From: Dactylonectria macrodidyma
Taxonomy: Eukaryota; Ascomycota; Sordariomycetes; Hypocreales; Nectriaceae
Direction of reading: 5' to 3'
DNA: 64,000 bases
NCBI GenBank assembly: GCA_020744425.1
Contig: JAGMUV010000050.1
Span: 124,001 to 188,000, forward strand
A program made the translations under genes and the position numbers. Of this stretch, positions 41,403 to 53,010 are shown piece by piece. Each line of letters opens with the position of its first letter. Position 1 is the first letter of the stretch. The notes under the pieces are model-generated. The model saw only the letters and a program-made list of their open reading frames with translations. It searched no databases and was not told the origin of the DNA.

Positions 41403-43442
41403 TTATGTGACGTCGAATGCGGCTGGGGCGATAGACACAGCAAATTCCCTCTGATGATCAAATTGTAGCAGCAGAAATGGGGTAGGGCAAAGACTTCTTC
41501 GGTTGTAGTATAGCTGTCAGATTTGGAGCAGGTGCATGCATGCGGGAACACACTTGTAAACGAGTGATTGAATTGATCCCTCGAGTGCCGTAGTACCCGT
41601 ACCTGGCCAGCTACTTGTACTGCTAGCTACTGTTACGCTACCAATTGAGTTGTTGCCAAGGCGTCCTATGGAATGCAGACATGGACGTCTCTAGCCGGTC
41701 GGGGATGACTGTCGTTAAATGAGGCTTGCGACCCACACCCACTCGCCGGCATGGCTGAGTATTACGACATGGTCCCTGACAGTGGTTGGACCGGGCAGGA
41801 TGTCCTGTTCTAGGAAGTCGTGTGATGAGGGTCGAAGGGAAGATTAATGTGGCTGCCTGCGCCTTTTCCCCTTGCCTTCATAGAACGAGTTTCTCCGCCT
41901 TTTAATTCCCCACGTTGGACTTCTCGGCGAACAAGTAGCAGAATAGCTAGATGTATGATCCCTTCCTCCTCCAGAATGTCAGGAGTGCAGCTGCTGTGGG
42001 ACGCGTCTCTCTGTACTACCCGACCAATCACGGGTCTCGGAGCGTCATTGCTCTAGGGTGGAGTTGCATGTCTCATCTCTGGCGGTTGCAATTTGCCACA
42101 GGACGGATCGACTGATGACTCGCCGGAGAGGCAATACTATTGGAGCATGGTCAAGCCTATGAATCAGAGGGGCGCTTTCACAACCTTTTCAGAGACACTG
42201 TGGCAGCGCCTCCGTCAAAGCATGCATGTTTAGTATAAGCCACTTCATCACTAGCCTTCCCGTGGACTCTTAGCCCTCAGCCACTATTGTCTCACTATTC
42301 CCTACACTGATCAAATTCCCGCATGCGGACGCGCACAGACGGTTTGTTTGCAGACTGGCCAAACCACATAGCAAGAGACCTGATTTTTAATCAAGGTCCC
42401 CCCCCTTACACACCAATCCAATCACAATCACGCTATGTCATCCGCCAATACCGAGCCGTATCATTTTGAAAAAATGGCCTTTTCTGCTAATTGTACAACA
42501 CTGGGACGACTACGGGCTCGGAGCCTTAGCATACTCAAGGAGATAAAGCCAAACCAATGGTTCCGATTGATCATTATTAATAATCTGCTATGCCTTGTCT
42601 CTATTAAATGGTTGGGTAGCGAAGTGCTTCTCTTGTCCTACCGCATGTCTGGGCTCTTACATGCAGAACCGGACATCTTATGGATGTTGAGCTGAACCCC
42701 ACTAGCTGGGCACATTAGTCGCATTTATACGACTACTTCCGCAAATAGTTAAATCAATGACTCAAGCCGAAAGAGCACAAATGCGTTATTTCCGACAAAT
42801 GTGCGGTCCGGGAGGCTAGCTCCGCGCGACAGGGGGAAGCAAAAATACGCTAATGGCAGAAGCGCAGTCCATCAGGGAGGAGTGAGGATGTAGATTTTGC
42901 CAGTGTCCTGCAAGGAAGGTAGGTATCTACCGCGCAAGAATGAGCTTTCTCCCTGGATTGACGCCATCGTGAACAGCTATGTTTTAATGCAAGGGTCCTC
43001 GAACTTGTTTATTAAACAAGCTTAGAAGGCCCACCCTGGGCCTTATAATTTACGTGACTGCACCCAGTCCCTGAATCTTTGTGATAATTGTCCAGCAAAT
43101 GATACGTATTTCCTGTAGATTGATCATTTAGAGCATCACTTTGGTCCTGGCTCCTGTTTGCCACAACTCTACCTGCCTGCTGCCTACCGTTTTTCCTCAG
43201 GTTCGTACGAACGACGCACGGTTCAAGGGAGCTTTGGCAAGCGTCCAATTAGAAGGTCTGGAGCGTTTCGCCCGAAAAATGGGGACATGCGATTGGGAGC
43301 ACGGTCCTCCAATGAAAATGAGCCGGGGCCATCCCAAGCATGTGGCGGGACAAGACGACATTCATTCTATAAGAAGGTAACACCCGAGGCGCGACATAAC
43401 TAGGTTACAAGGCCTTTTTCATAGAGAAGACACATTTTTATA
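41403..43442. other. No recognisable gene
   Basis: Promoter side of both the rhodopsin-like gene and the RGS gene. Frames at 42435-42695 and 43141-43403 have no domain and no support. Confidence 0.5.
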
Positions 43443-44186
43443 ATGCCATCATTAAGCGACGTTCTTTCTGATTTGTCTCCAGACCCATGGAGATTAGACG
43501 ATTTTACAGCCTATCTTTTAAAAAATCATTGCCTAGAAACCCTACAATTCATCCAAGACGCATCGAGATACCAAGCTTGTTACGCAGAGATAGTCGAGGG
43601 TATCCGAATACCCTGGGTATATTTAAGGTGCCATTATGATTACCTGCAGGCACTATGGGAACATCTTATGGATGCTTACATCCTTCCTGACGGACATCGC
43701 GAGGTCAACCTTCCATATGAAGTTAGGGCTCGACTTCTTGGATTCCGTGCTTCTGATTTCCCCCGACATCCATCGGAATTGGGTGATGCCGTCAGGTCCA
43801 TCTATGAACTCATGGAGGACTCGATCCTACCTGGGTTCCTGAATTCTCAAGTGTCGTTGGAGCAACCGGCTAGTAGAGGGCGTTGCAACTTGGGGGGAAC
43901 TAGCGGCAGACTTCGGCGGAAGATCTCAAAGACGACATCAGAACGGGACCATCAGAGAAGGTTTCAAGTGAGGGAGGGCTCTAGGTCGCGGGCTTCCAGT
44001 TTGAGAAGGGACAGTGAGGGATCTTTTTGTCGACGCCGCCACTTGCTAGGAGGCGCTCCAGCCTCACCTCGCAGCCATTTGTTGCGGCGCGCGATGGAGT
44101 CGTTCGACCACACTGTCCGCGGAGTCAGGGGTATTAGGTGGTGGTTGAAGCCACCGCTGGGGAAGGATGGGAGCAGTAGGCGTTGA
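43443..44186 (+). CDS. RGS-domain protein (G-protein signalling regulator)
   Basis: A 247-residue single-exon frame. It opens with SLSDVLSDLSPDPWRLDDFT and AYLLKNHCLETLQFIQDASR, the typical start of a fungal RGS domain, and continues with LWEHLMDAYILPDGHREVNL, LPYEVRARLLGF, HPSELGDAVRSIYELMEDSI and LPGFLNS, covering the helical bundle to about residue 145. RGS proteins accelerate GTP hydrolysis by G-alpha subunits under the membrane. The rest is Arg- and Ser-rich with no domain and may be a genuine tail or a frameshifted end. A rhodopsin-like receptor gene lies 2 kb away, but co-function is not shown. Confidence 0.8.
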   Translation: MPSLSDVLSDLSPDPWRLDDFTAYLLKNHCLETLQFIQDASRYQACYAEIVEGIRIPWVYLRCHYDYLQALWEHLMDAYILPDGHREVNLPYEVRARLLGFRASDFPRHPSELGDAVRSIYELMEDSILPGFLNSQVSLEQPASRGRCNLGGTSGRLRRKISKTTSERDHQRRFQVREGSRSRASSLRRDSEGSFCRRRHLLGGAPASPRSHLLRRAMESFDHTVRGVRGIRWWLKPPLGKDGSSRR

Positions 44187-44884
44187 GGTTGGGGCTGGGG
44201 ATCTGTATGTTGCATTTTTGCCACTATGGCATAGAGCAATGAACACTCCGCTAATGCATAGTGCTATAATGGCCTATATTCAGCACAAAGCTTCTGGAAT
44301 GAGCTCGTTGTTGACGGCCCTAGCGGGGTATTTGGGTGGCAGTAAATTGAAGGCTTGTGGATCAGCATCCTGTGCTAAAGCGCCTCCGCCAACAGATTGG
44401 GGAGGTGCAGGAGTATGGAGATCACGCTGATTAACAGTGCCGCACTCAGCGTTACCACAGGCGGCACAAAGGGGAGATTTCACATCTCGTGGCGCCAATA
44501 CGAGGTTGATTTCTACCAGGAGAATATCGAGCAGTTCTGTTTCAGAGGCGGGTAGAGCTTCATGACTGCCAAATTATCGAGCAGGAGACTTCGCTGTACC
44601 GGTTAAGGGGTGGTGACACATGTCTGGTTGAGTGACAGACGTGGCCATATTATGTAGAGGGGCGATCAATCGTTGACGCAGTATACTGGTGTCACTGAAT
44701 GACGTGGACCATATGATGTAGGACAGCGAGGTTGTCGTGGCCAAACCCAAGTAGATTGATCACACGATGATGAATCCACCATTTAATACTGGCGATGAAA
44801 TGACAGCCAATCGTAGCTTCCAGTCCTCGCGTCCAATTATCACCCCGAGTTGACACGCCAGGTGACCCCATCATTGTCTAATGA
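44187..44884. other. No recognisable gene
   Basis: Only short unsupported frames. The right edge may contain the lost N terminus of the caleosin relic. Confidence 0.45.
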
Positions 44885-45265
44885 TGCTATTCAATTGCGC
44901 AAGCATATGCTCATCCAAGACTTTCAGCGGCACATACAGTTCTAGGATCGCAACGGAGACAGCATCATTTATCCAATGGATGTTTACAACGGGTTCCGTG
45001 AGCTTGGTTTCAACATCCTCTTCTCCATCGACTCTCTACTGATTCCGATATTTTTATCCTACCCTGCCAGACTTGGCCCAGCTGGTTGCCCGACCTGCTA
45101 TTCAGAATATACGTCAAGGATATTCACAAGACCAAGCATGGGTCCGACACTGGCATCTATTCGACGGGTACTTCAACCGGCCATGTACGGCAATGATGCT
45201 GCTTTCGTTAGATCGACGTTTCTTCAAATCGATTCGAACACTTACTCAACCTCAGCATCGTCGTT
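44885..45265 (+). pseudogene. Caleosin (peroxygenase) pseudogene
   Basis: LRKHMLIQDFQRHIQF, a TAG at 44943, then [20 protein letters not shown], an EF-hand loop with the caleosin-type continuation, and [20 protein letters not shown] (membrane hairpin with the proline knot). After a frame change near 45070 come [20 protein letters not shown] and SDTGIYST, which are strongly caleosin-like. The following FVRSTFLQIDSNTYS resembles the C-terminal segment. Caleosins are lipid-droplet calcium-binding haem peroxygenases. The stop and the frameshift make this a relic. Confidence 0.78.
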
Positions 45266-45599
45266 GGTGTTGTCAGGTATAGGGATTGGGGGGTTATGAC
45301 GACCATGGGGATTGGACTTCACTGAGGGATATCAGCTTTCATGAATCTTTTATCATGTCCTCAAAAAATCATGAATGTTAATGATGCTATAGGGTAGCAA
45401 AGAAAATGCCACAAATACTGAATAACATTGACACGGGGTCCTATGACGCAAATCAGCACCCCTAAAAGGCGGACGTAAGCCAATGACATCCAATTAATAT
45501 TCATCCTGTATATAATCATGACGATTGTCAACTTCAAGAAAAAGCCTTCGATCCTCTGCTGTATGTCGAGCAGAATTGTACTGCGAAAACAATCTCGTT

Positions 45600-45945
45600 A
45601 GCCTGTTCCATCGTGCTCAATACATCCGGACAATATGCTGACTTACGTTTGGTCAATTTGCAGACCTGGAGTGATGGTCTGTTCATAGCGTTCTAGGTTA
45701 GAGACGATATCGCTGACCTCCTTGCTGTCGAACGGCCACTTGAGGGCACGAAGTCCGAAACGGCGCATCGCCTTACGGGCCTTGCCCGGATCCAGCCTGC
45801 TCTGCAACTGGACCAGCTCTGATGTGCAGCCATCAACAGTCGACCAGTTTTCGCCATGTCGCGAGCGCTTGATTATTCCGGTTATCAAGAAGATCCTGAA
45901 CACCCTGGAGGGTCGTGCGTTTCGCAGACTTTTTTAAATACCCCT
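45600..45945 (-). pseudogene. NLR/ankyrin-protein N-terminal (Fungal_N-type) fragment
   Basis: The minus strand encodes CTSELVQLQSRLDPGKARKA, MRRFGLRALKWPFDSKEVSD and IVSNLERYEQTITPGLQIDQ. The 'RALKWPF...EV..I...LER' pattern is characteristic of the helical N-terminal domain found on fungal STAND/NACHT and ankyrin proteins. The upstream part in another frame (about 45930-45890) fits the preceding helix. The gene is cut by the pogo element at 45948 and the downstream receptor part is missing. Confidence 0.7.
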
Positions 45946-45947
45946 TA

Positions 45948-47801
45948 CCATGCAGTACCCACCTGCCGTACGTACCCACCTACCGTACAGCAAAAAAAAA
46001 ACTTCCCCATACAAAATGCAATTTTTCAACCCCATGGGGAAAAATCACCAAAAATAATAAAATAAAATAATTTCCAGAATTCAGTTTAGAATTGAATGAA
46101 TTTTCATATTTTCTCGGTCTTTTAACTTCACGGCCTGTGGGGCTGTGTACGACGGGTAACAATTCCGCCTCCGAATTTGAACTCCCATCTTCCTGCTGCC
46201 CCCCATCTTAATCACATCCTCAACAGTCCCTGTCTCTTCGGTTGCCTGAATTGTCTCTGAAATAGTTTCACAAGCCGCTAGAGCCTCGGCTATTGTCATG
46301 AACTTCTTGTTGGGATCAGGCATAGCCTTTCTCTTCTTGCCCATTCTCAACCGGCCAACTTCCTCCTCCAAACTGGCTATCCTTGCGCTCAGCGAGGCTG
46401 TTTGGGATTCCTGGACTTCAAATAGTCTTGGAGGCCTTGACAGAGCCATTATCCAGCGCTTGGAGACCATGAGAGCAACGAGACGGCAGGAAACAAATAT
46501 ATATATTGTTCAAAAAGCAGGTAGCCATCCATTTCTCCTGGTTGTTGGATAAGCGACATTCATGATTCCGACCAGCTAGGTACTTGCGCATACATGACTT
46601 CTGTGGCCGTCCGGTATAATAGGGCTGGCGCCAGACTCATCTTATGGCTGGGTTGAAGGTAGATAGATCTGTTGGAGCCACTCAACTGCCATATGGTTGT
46701 CTGTCTAGCTGTTGTTAGAAATGACATACTGCCAGTCGGCTATCTTCTCGAACTTCTTGATACACCACTGCTGCTGAAGCTCTTTTGCCTTTGAAAATGA
46801 TTCCTTGTTTCAGAAGGCGGTCTTTTGCAGTGACAGCTTCGATAAAGTTAGTCCAAGCGCAGGACTGAGGGCCTCTGATAGACGCCCTCTTCTTGCGGTC
46901 GCTACTCCCAATAACTAGAGAATACAAGCCTAGATTCAAATGAATTAATTAACTATAGCATCAAAAAAGTCAATTACTCACCAAATCCAGCCATGATACC
47001 GCCCTCATCAACATTAACTGTGGTCCCCGACTTAATCCAGCCATACTCGCTCTCCCGGATATCAAACTACCAATTGACGACCATTGGTGTAAAATAAGTG
47101 AATCTCGAGGCCTCCGGGGGTTTCCCTATCTTCATCTTAATGGTCTGGGTGACGTTTCATGATCCAGCCTATCCAGTGTACACTGGTAGCCCTTTCTCGG
47201 CCTTGTTGGCTGAAAGGGGGCAGCGACGGTAGCGCGAACTTGACTTTGAGAAGGAGCATCGCCCAAGGCTGCTTGTCGAAGTATTCAGGTGACTAGTCTG
47301 GCCTCCTGGGTCTTGGATATACAGCTGAGTAGGCTGGGTGACCTCAGTCTTAGACGGTAGACCTCATAATCGGTCTGAAAGAGTCGTCTGAGGGATGCCA
47401 CGACTCTGGGCGGCCTGGTGCTGTGAGGGGCCGTTATCTGTGACATCCAGTATAGCCTCTATAACTTCATGCTCCGTATAAGATAACTGAGGCATTTTCA
47501 AGGCAATTATGGAAGGCTGGCGCAGATAAAGATTCGATAAAGCTTCGGCGAGGCGGGTTCATGGGGGAGGCATCTGCAGAAATTTTACATTAGTGCCATG
47601 CGACCATACCGCATACGTGATCGAAAAATTAATGCGATAATATCAAACGTCATGAAATTCTTAATAAAACAGAAATTATCCCATGCCAATAGCTTCAACT
47701 TTGGGCAAGCACCGTGTAAGTGAAAATGAGTATTTTGTATGGGGAAATTTTTTTTTTGCTGTACGGTAGGTGGGTACGTACGGCAGGTGGGTACTGCATG
47801 G
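45948..47801 (-). mobile_element. Complete pogo-type element, 1854 bp, dead
   Basis: TA flanks both ends (45946-45947, 47802-47803). The terminal inverted repeats are about 70 bases, beginning CCATGCAGTACCCACCTGCC and including TACGTACCCACCTACCGTAC and CCCATACAAAAT. The transposase on the minus strand survives only as pieces: a first-Asp region NVDEGGIMAGF near 47000 (with stops), SLVIGSSDRKKRASIRGPQS and AWTNFIEAVTA (46715-46939), and a coiled-coil tail (46081-46470) beginning near SLSARIASLEEEVGRLRMGK. It is the same family as the element at 24563-26232. Confidence 0.88.
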
Positions 47802-47952
47802 TATAGACCTCGCCTCTTAATCTCCCATCTTGTCCTCTTCCTCGCCTTCTCAATACCCGCCCGGCGTAATTACAGCAAATTAATCACTGCGTAAGTAGTA
47901 TTCCCAAGGTGCTTAGATAATAACATCACCCCTGAGGGGGCAGCTATAGGGC

Positions 47953-48878
47953 TTACCTATTTACCGGATCATCTTGTCCAGGGTTTACCTCTTCATAGTG
48001 TGAATGCTTAACGAGTCGGTAATATACTGCAGCCAACAACGCACTAAGCGCTGGCCCAGCCCAGTAGATCCAGTGATACCTAGGGAAGCTCGTGCCAGCA
48101 ACAGCACAGCCAAAACTCCGCGCGGGGTTAAGAGAGCCACCGGTGACAAATACCCCTATTCAAATATAGTGTGAGTTTTCTGCGAGACAGGTTCCTTGGT
48201 CAAATCAATGTGACTATTCTTACCTGGGATTAAGGCCACAAATAAAGCAAGTCCGATACCGATAGGAGCGAGGAAAGTGTCTCGAGATTTCTCAGCAGCC
48301 AGCATCAAAACAACAAAGACCAGCTGGGCCGTGAAGAACATCTCCAGGAATACGCCACGGGCAATGGAAGTGTCAGGTCCGAGTACCGTATTCGCCTGTG
48401 CAATCTGTCCTGGGAACATGACGTCGACGAGTTCATCAGCGCACATAGAACCCAGCAGTTGTGCAGGAAAGAGAAACACAGCTCGCATCCATGAGAGCTG
48501 GCCCCCAAGACACAAGCCCAGCGTTACCTACAGCACCATCTTAAGTCTCACTTTGCAATTGGAACAAGGAAAGAAGATGCATACTGCCGGGTTGAACAAA
48601 CCGCCGCTAATCCGGTAGAATGCCCACACATTGACGAGCAGGGCAAAACCGTACGATAAGGCGATCCAGATGTCGGTCGTGCTAGCGATCCCGCCGTTTT
48701 CTGCAGTGTATGGCGCTTGCAGGATGGCCATAAGATTTCCAGCATAGCCGAAGTAGAGGAAGAGGAATGTCCCAGCGAACTCGCCAGATGCGGCGACAAG
48801 GTGACGGCTAAGTGTGCTGAGATGCTGCCCTTGATGGTTCAGAGGGTCACGACCTTCAGTTTCAACGGGAGGTGCCAT
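47953..48878 (-). CDS. Aquaporin (MIP family), three exons
   Basis: Exons 48878-48585, 48527-48224 and 48155-47953 (introns 57 and 68 nt) give 266 residues. Six membrane spans are visible, starting [20 protein letters not shown]. The first NPA box is GGLFNPA at the end of exon 1, split from V by intron 1. The second is [16 protein letters not shown] in exon 3; NPARSFG followed by a compact loop favours a water channel over a glycerol channel. Other segments: [40 protein letters not shown] and [20 protein letters not shown]. The C terminus is short. Located in plasma or vacuolar membrane (family knowledge). Intact. The dead pogo element ends only 150 bases beyond its stop codon. Confidence 0.9.
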
Positions 48879-49715
48879 TTCGTTGGTGTTGTTAATGGAC
48901 TGTGGATTTTGGTCCTCTTATTTGGTGACCACAAGACATCCCAGGCAGCTGATGAATTCAGCGCACTTATAGCGCATCTCTAAAATAAGGCATAAGATCC
49001 GCCTTTGCATGATGCGGTGGCTGTTCGCAGTATGACGCGCGAAGGGTTCGGATTAGAGAAATGGCGTAGCAATTACCTCAAGACCAAATGCATCAGGCCC
49101 ATGTAGCATAGTTATATTGACGTCAAATACAACTAATTAGGTCCGGTGCATTTCATCCTAAGTGTAACTAATATAGAGCTACACGTTGCTGCATTTTATA
49201 ATAACCATTTTTGCAGGGATCACACACTTGTCATGTCACTCGTTAGGACACGTTGGGTATAGGATACAAGAGTCTTGGAAAGCGTGCAGAACAGCTAGAG
49301 GATGTAGGAGGGTTCTTGCCCCTAAATACAGTGTGTGCCTTCCCAACGGTCCCCCTAGCGACCTCATCCCTCTAGTCGGTTGGTTGCTAGGCCGGCTTGC
49401 TAGGAACGCGACGTCTTGTATCGCGACATGCGTCACATTCCGTTGTGACTTGCTAGCAGCAACAACCATAATTAGTAGGATGATACCATGAGGAGCGAAA
49501 CTGGCTTCCTCTCTAATACACACTCTTATCGTATTACGCACACACCATGCTACACAACGGCGCCATCTAGGCGCACAGGTCCGTACAGTCACACGCCCGT
49601 ACATTTAGTCAGCAACACCCACTGTAATATTTCTGCTTCACCACTGACCGCCTGTAACCCGTACTACTACTACTGTAACCCTTCCATCTCAACTATCATC
49701 ACTGCAATCAACAAA
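48879..49715. other. Intergenic region between divergent aquaporin and helicase-like genes
   Basis: No gene recognised; a 101-codon frame at 49186-49491 is unsupported. It presumably holds both promoters. Confidence 0.5.
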
Positions 49716-50470
49716 ATGGATTCCAATCCAGCTTCTTTCCCTCATGATAATCTACTGTTTGTAGTCGCCCTGCCTTTTTCCTCCAAAGAGCCCCCGCCGC
49801 CCAATCGACGTCCGTTTTCCTCCTCTTTCGTCCAAAAAGGGAACGTACCATCAACGCGCCGACCCCGGTCACGCCAAAGGACCGCCATTCGCCTTGCCCC
49901 TTCCTTTTTCATCGAAAAAGCCCCTTAATTTTATTCTTCACCGGCATCGCAACCGTCGCTTGCAAGCTAGGGCCGACCGGATATGGCGGGAGAGCCAAGA
50001 GTACTCGTGCGCCGAAGACAACGAGACGACGCCTTGGCTGAAGCATACGAGGTGGCCAGAGCTGTTCCGGAACCGACCGCTCGACATCATCACAGCCTCC
50101 GCGAGGCAGCCCGCCCGAGGCCCCAACAGGGACAACGAGGACTATCTGCTCGGGGCCTGGCGAGGTGTGCCGCTTCGGAGCCCCGCGGCGGCGGAGGCGC
50201 GGCTGCGTGTCTTGATGCGTGCCGTCGACGACGTCTTCGATCGAGCTGAGGCTACCCTGGCGTCCACGTCCTACTAGTCGCGCTGCTGGCTCACGAGCTA
50301 CCGGAAGGGCGCGTTTTGGAACCGCCCGCTCCGTATCATGCCGCGGCGAACCGAGGAGGCCTATAAATCGAAGTGGAAGCGCTTCATCCGCTACATCTTC
50401 CGGGTCCTTGCGCTAGAACCGCGGCAACGCCAGCAGATATATAACGTGCCGCACGCGCAGATGACATCAA
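49716..50470 (+). pseudogene. N-terminal part of the recombinase-like/OrsD/RecQ locus
   Basis: ATG at 49716 in a good context (caacaaaATGG) opens MDSNPASFPHDNLLFVVALP. After a stop near 49926 the conserved part continues in another frame: NETTPWLKHTRWPELFRNRP, LDIITASARQP, DYLLGAWRGVPLRSPAAAEA and LMRAVDDVFDRAEATLAST. It passes a TAG at 50275 in the same frame and goes on as SRCWLTSYRKGAFWNRPLRI and WKRFIRYIFRVLALEPRQRQ to about 50465, where the frame moves to the next ORF. This order is that of the start of long fungal OrsD/helicase proteins. Nonsense codons and frame changes indicate decay. Confidence 0.7.
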
Positions 50471-50471
50471 G

Positions 50472-52796
50472 ATGATGCGCTATATCTTAGGCCTCGCATC
50501 GCAGCTCGCGGAGGGAGGGGAGGACGGCGACAACGAGAGCGACAACGAGAGCGACAATGACGAGGAAGAAGAGGACGAAGATAATGAAGACACTGATGGC
50601 GATGACGACGACAAAGACGGCTCACAGGACGAAGGCGAAGAGGAAGACGACAAGGAGGATCACAGCTCAGCTCAGTTTACTTTCCGCCCTCATAGAGGTA
50701 CTCGGCTCGAGCTATCCGAGGCGCTCTTCCAGCTCTCGATGATGTTCTGGACGTACCAAAGCCAAGACGGGGTAATGGCCTCGTCGACAATAATACATTT
50801 CACGGCGGTTATGGGAGTCCACCGTTCCTCTCTAGCGTACCGTGACGCATATAACTCGACACCGGATCTCGCAGCCCTTATATGGGTAGGGCGGCTATTC
50901 TTCCTCGAGTATAGCCTGCCGCTACATAGCTACGACACCCTTGTGTATGTCTGGCCGGCCCGACGCACTTACCCATCGCAGCCAGAACGTCTTGAGGCGA
51001 TCCGGGCAAAGTACATGCTAAGAGGTTGTCATTCCCCTCTCAGCGAGCTAGTCGAGCTAAAGGCTTTCGGAAAAAGTATTATTAAACAGGAAGGTCCTCG
51101 GGGTAACTTAACCTGGGCTCTAGACGGCCGCTCGTTCACGATCGGTGACGACAAGGTAGTACGGCTGTCCGAGTTCTGCGCCACCTACCAAGCCGCGATC
51201 GCACAAGTACGAGAGCTAGTCGCCGAGATGATGCTAGGGTGGGAGCCTACGGTCGACCTCTCCACGATCCGCGACGACCTAACCTGCCGGCAGCCGGGCT
51301 GGTGCTTCCTCGACAAACCGGAGAATAACCTAGCGGGCACCTACAAGGCGATGGCACGCCGCGCGTGGTCTTCCTCCTTCCGCGGCCAGGCCCTTGCTAA
51401 GGCAGGCCACTGGTTACCCGGCCCGTGCCTGGCATACCTGGGAGCGGGCGTAGAGCTTACCGCAATGGGCTTCTCCGCGTCCCACGTAACGGCGGGACTA
51501 CCGGGCCGAGGCACCGAGACGACGAGTATCCGGTTTCGAAACACAAAATTAGCCATCAGGAACGTCTTCATCTGCGAGGGACGGGTTATCGTTATCATTA
51601 GCTATAACAAAGCTCGCGCCTCAAACAACCACGCCTTCTATGTCGTGCGCTACCTTCCGGATGACCTAGACTCTTCTATGTTCCTCTACCTGGCTTATAT
51701 CCGGCCATTCCTCGACTTCTTAGCGAACCAGCTCGAGCTACCGCAGTACCATAGCAACGAGTTCCTCTTTCCGGACCCGAAACATAAGAAGAGGCATCTA
51801 ACCTCCACACAAGCAACGGCGGCCCTGAGGAGCCTGACCCAGGATCTACAGACGCCGTGGACGATATCGCTCTATCGACAGGCGGCGATTGCTATTGCGA
51901 AGCGGCATATTAGTGACCTTATAAAGAAGAGGAATTTCTACTACCCGTCTGACGCTAGTACGCCGGTCCGGATGATCGCGGCGGGAGTCGGCCACCACCC
52001 GCGTACGCTACTCAAGGACTACGCTATCGACAGGGCCTTGCCCGCATGGTTGCAGCCGGAGCTTCTCGAGATGTACCGTCAACTATCTACGCTCTGGCAA
52101 AGCTGGAACCAGCAGTACTACGAGGAATACTGCTTAGCGGGGGGCAGCCACGTGGTGAAGGACGGCGACGCGGTGGATGATTCAGCAGAGCGGGGGCGAT
52201 GTCTGGCGGACGCTGCTGCGCCCGATCCCGGCTGGCGGAACAAGAGGCCGGCGAGTCCCTCTAGTAGCGAGATGGCCCGGAAGAAGAGGAAGGGGCTCAA
52301 TATAAGTAGTAGCAGCAGTGGCTACTTAACCCCCGAGGCCGCCGCGACAGAACCACCCAAAGGATTTATCTACAATGCAGAGTATCAGATCCTCATCTGC
52401 GTGACCTGCGAGTCTATAATTCATCCGGGGAGGCGGTCTTTCTACCAGCACTTAAACCGTAAGCACCGCCTTATGGGACCTGCGTGCAAGGCATATATGG
52501 AGCGCCTTAGCATACTTCAGCTTCGACCGCTCAAAGAGCTTGCTGTCCCGCGAGGGAAGGTTGCGGCTATCCCTGGCCTCCGGGTTCATAAGGCATTTCG
52601 GTGTAATGTTTGCCCGTACTTTACAACCCGGTGGGCTAAGATCCTAGATCATATATCGACGCATAAGCTTGGCGTCTCGCTGCAGATAGCTTGGGAGATG
52701 GGCAAGATGGGGAAATGCTACGTACAGACATTCTCGTCCGCGAAAGGGCTGATAGTGTACTTCGAAGCTACGCCGCTACCGTCTCCGGCTTGCTAG
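50472..52796 (+). CDS. Recombinase-like domain 1 plus OrsD zinc fingers (774-codon frame)
   Basis: A very acidic segment at residues about 17-75 is followed by a helical region (RLELSEALFQLSMMFWTYQS). From residue about 350 there is a tyrosine-recombinase-like pattern: RFRNTKLAIRNVFICEGRVI with ISYNKA (box I Arg, then strand and Lys), YRQAAIAIAKRHI (second Arg, about 468) and GVGHHPRTLLKDYAIDRA, a GH-x8-Y motif (H about 508, Y about 517). Then a Ser-rich linker and two Cys/His units typical of the OrsD domain: CVTCESIIHPGRRSFYQHLN with RKH (about 643) and CNVCPYFTTRWAKILDHIST with H (about 710). It stops at 52794 soon after CYVQTFSSAKG, where relatives continue. The remaining sequence lies in other frames, so this is one piece of a longer broken gene. 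Confidence 0.75.
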   Translation: MMRYILGLASQLAEGGEDGDNESDNESDNDEEEEDEDNEDTDGDDDDKDGSQDEGEEEDDKEDHSSAQFTFRPHRGTRLELSEALFQLSMMFWTYQSQDGVMASSTIIHFTAVMGVHRSSLAYRDAYNSTPDLAALIWVGRLFFLEYSLPLHSYDTLVYVWPARRTYPSQPERLEAIRAKYMLRGCHSPLSELVELKAFGKSIIKQEGPRGNLTWALDGRSFTIGDDKVVRLSEFCATYQAAIAQVRELVAEMMLGWEPTVDLSTIRDDLTCRQPGWCFLDKPENNLAGTYKAMARRAWSSSFRGQALAKAGHWLPGPCLAYLGAGVELTAMGFSASHVTAGLPGRGTETTSIRFRNTKLAIRNVFICEGRVIVIISYNKARASNNHAFYVVRYLPDDLDSSMFLYLAYIRPFLDFLANQLELPQYHSNEFLFPDPKHKKRHLTSTQATAALRSLTQDLQTPWTISLYRQAAIAIAKRHISDLIKKRNFYYPSDASTPVRMIAAGVGHHPRTLLKDYAIDRALPAWLQPELLEMYRQLSTLWQSWNQQYYEEYCLAGGSHVVKDGDAVDDSAERGRCLADAAAPDPGWRNKRPASPSSSEMARKKRKGLNISSSSSGYLTPEAAATEPPKGFIYNAEYQILICVTCESIIHPGRRSFYQHLNRKHRLMGPACKAYMERLSILQLRPLKELAVPRGKVAAIPGLRVHKAFRCNVCPYFTTRWAKILDHISTHKLGVSLQIAWEMGKMGKCYVQTFSSAKGLIVYFEATPLPSPAC

Positions 52797-52869
52797 GCGA
52801 TTTCACCGGCGGCGCCTCTCTGCATATACCGACGGCTTCCTCCGGCGGCGGCACGATAGGAAGGGAAGC

Positions 52870-53010
52870 TGTTCGATGGGCTGAGGGAGGATCTGCAGCA
52901 GGCAACACGCGATCTGGATGAGAAAGCCGCAATCGTGCAGGACGTCGAGGAGTCTAGGGCGGACCGATCCCGATGGCATGACCTATCTCTGCTCGAAGGC
53001 GATCGCCCTC
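52870..53010 (+). pseudogene. Linker piece in the third frame
   Basis: KLFDGLREDLQQATRDLDEK and AAIVQDVEESRADRSRWHDL, a helical linker expected between the OrsD and helicase parts. It is readable only in a frame different from both neighbours, which shows that at least two indels separate the two long ORFs. Confidence 0.6.
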
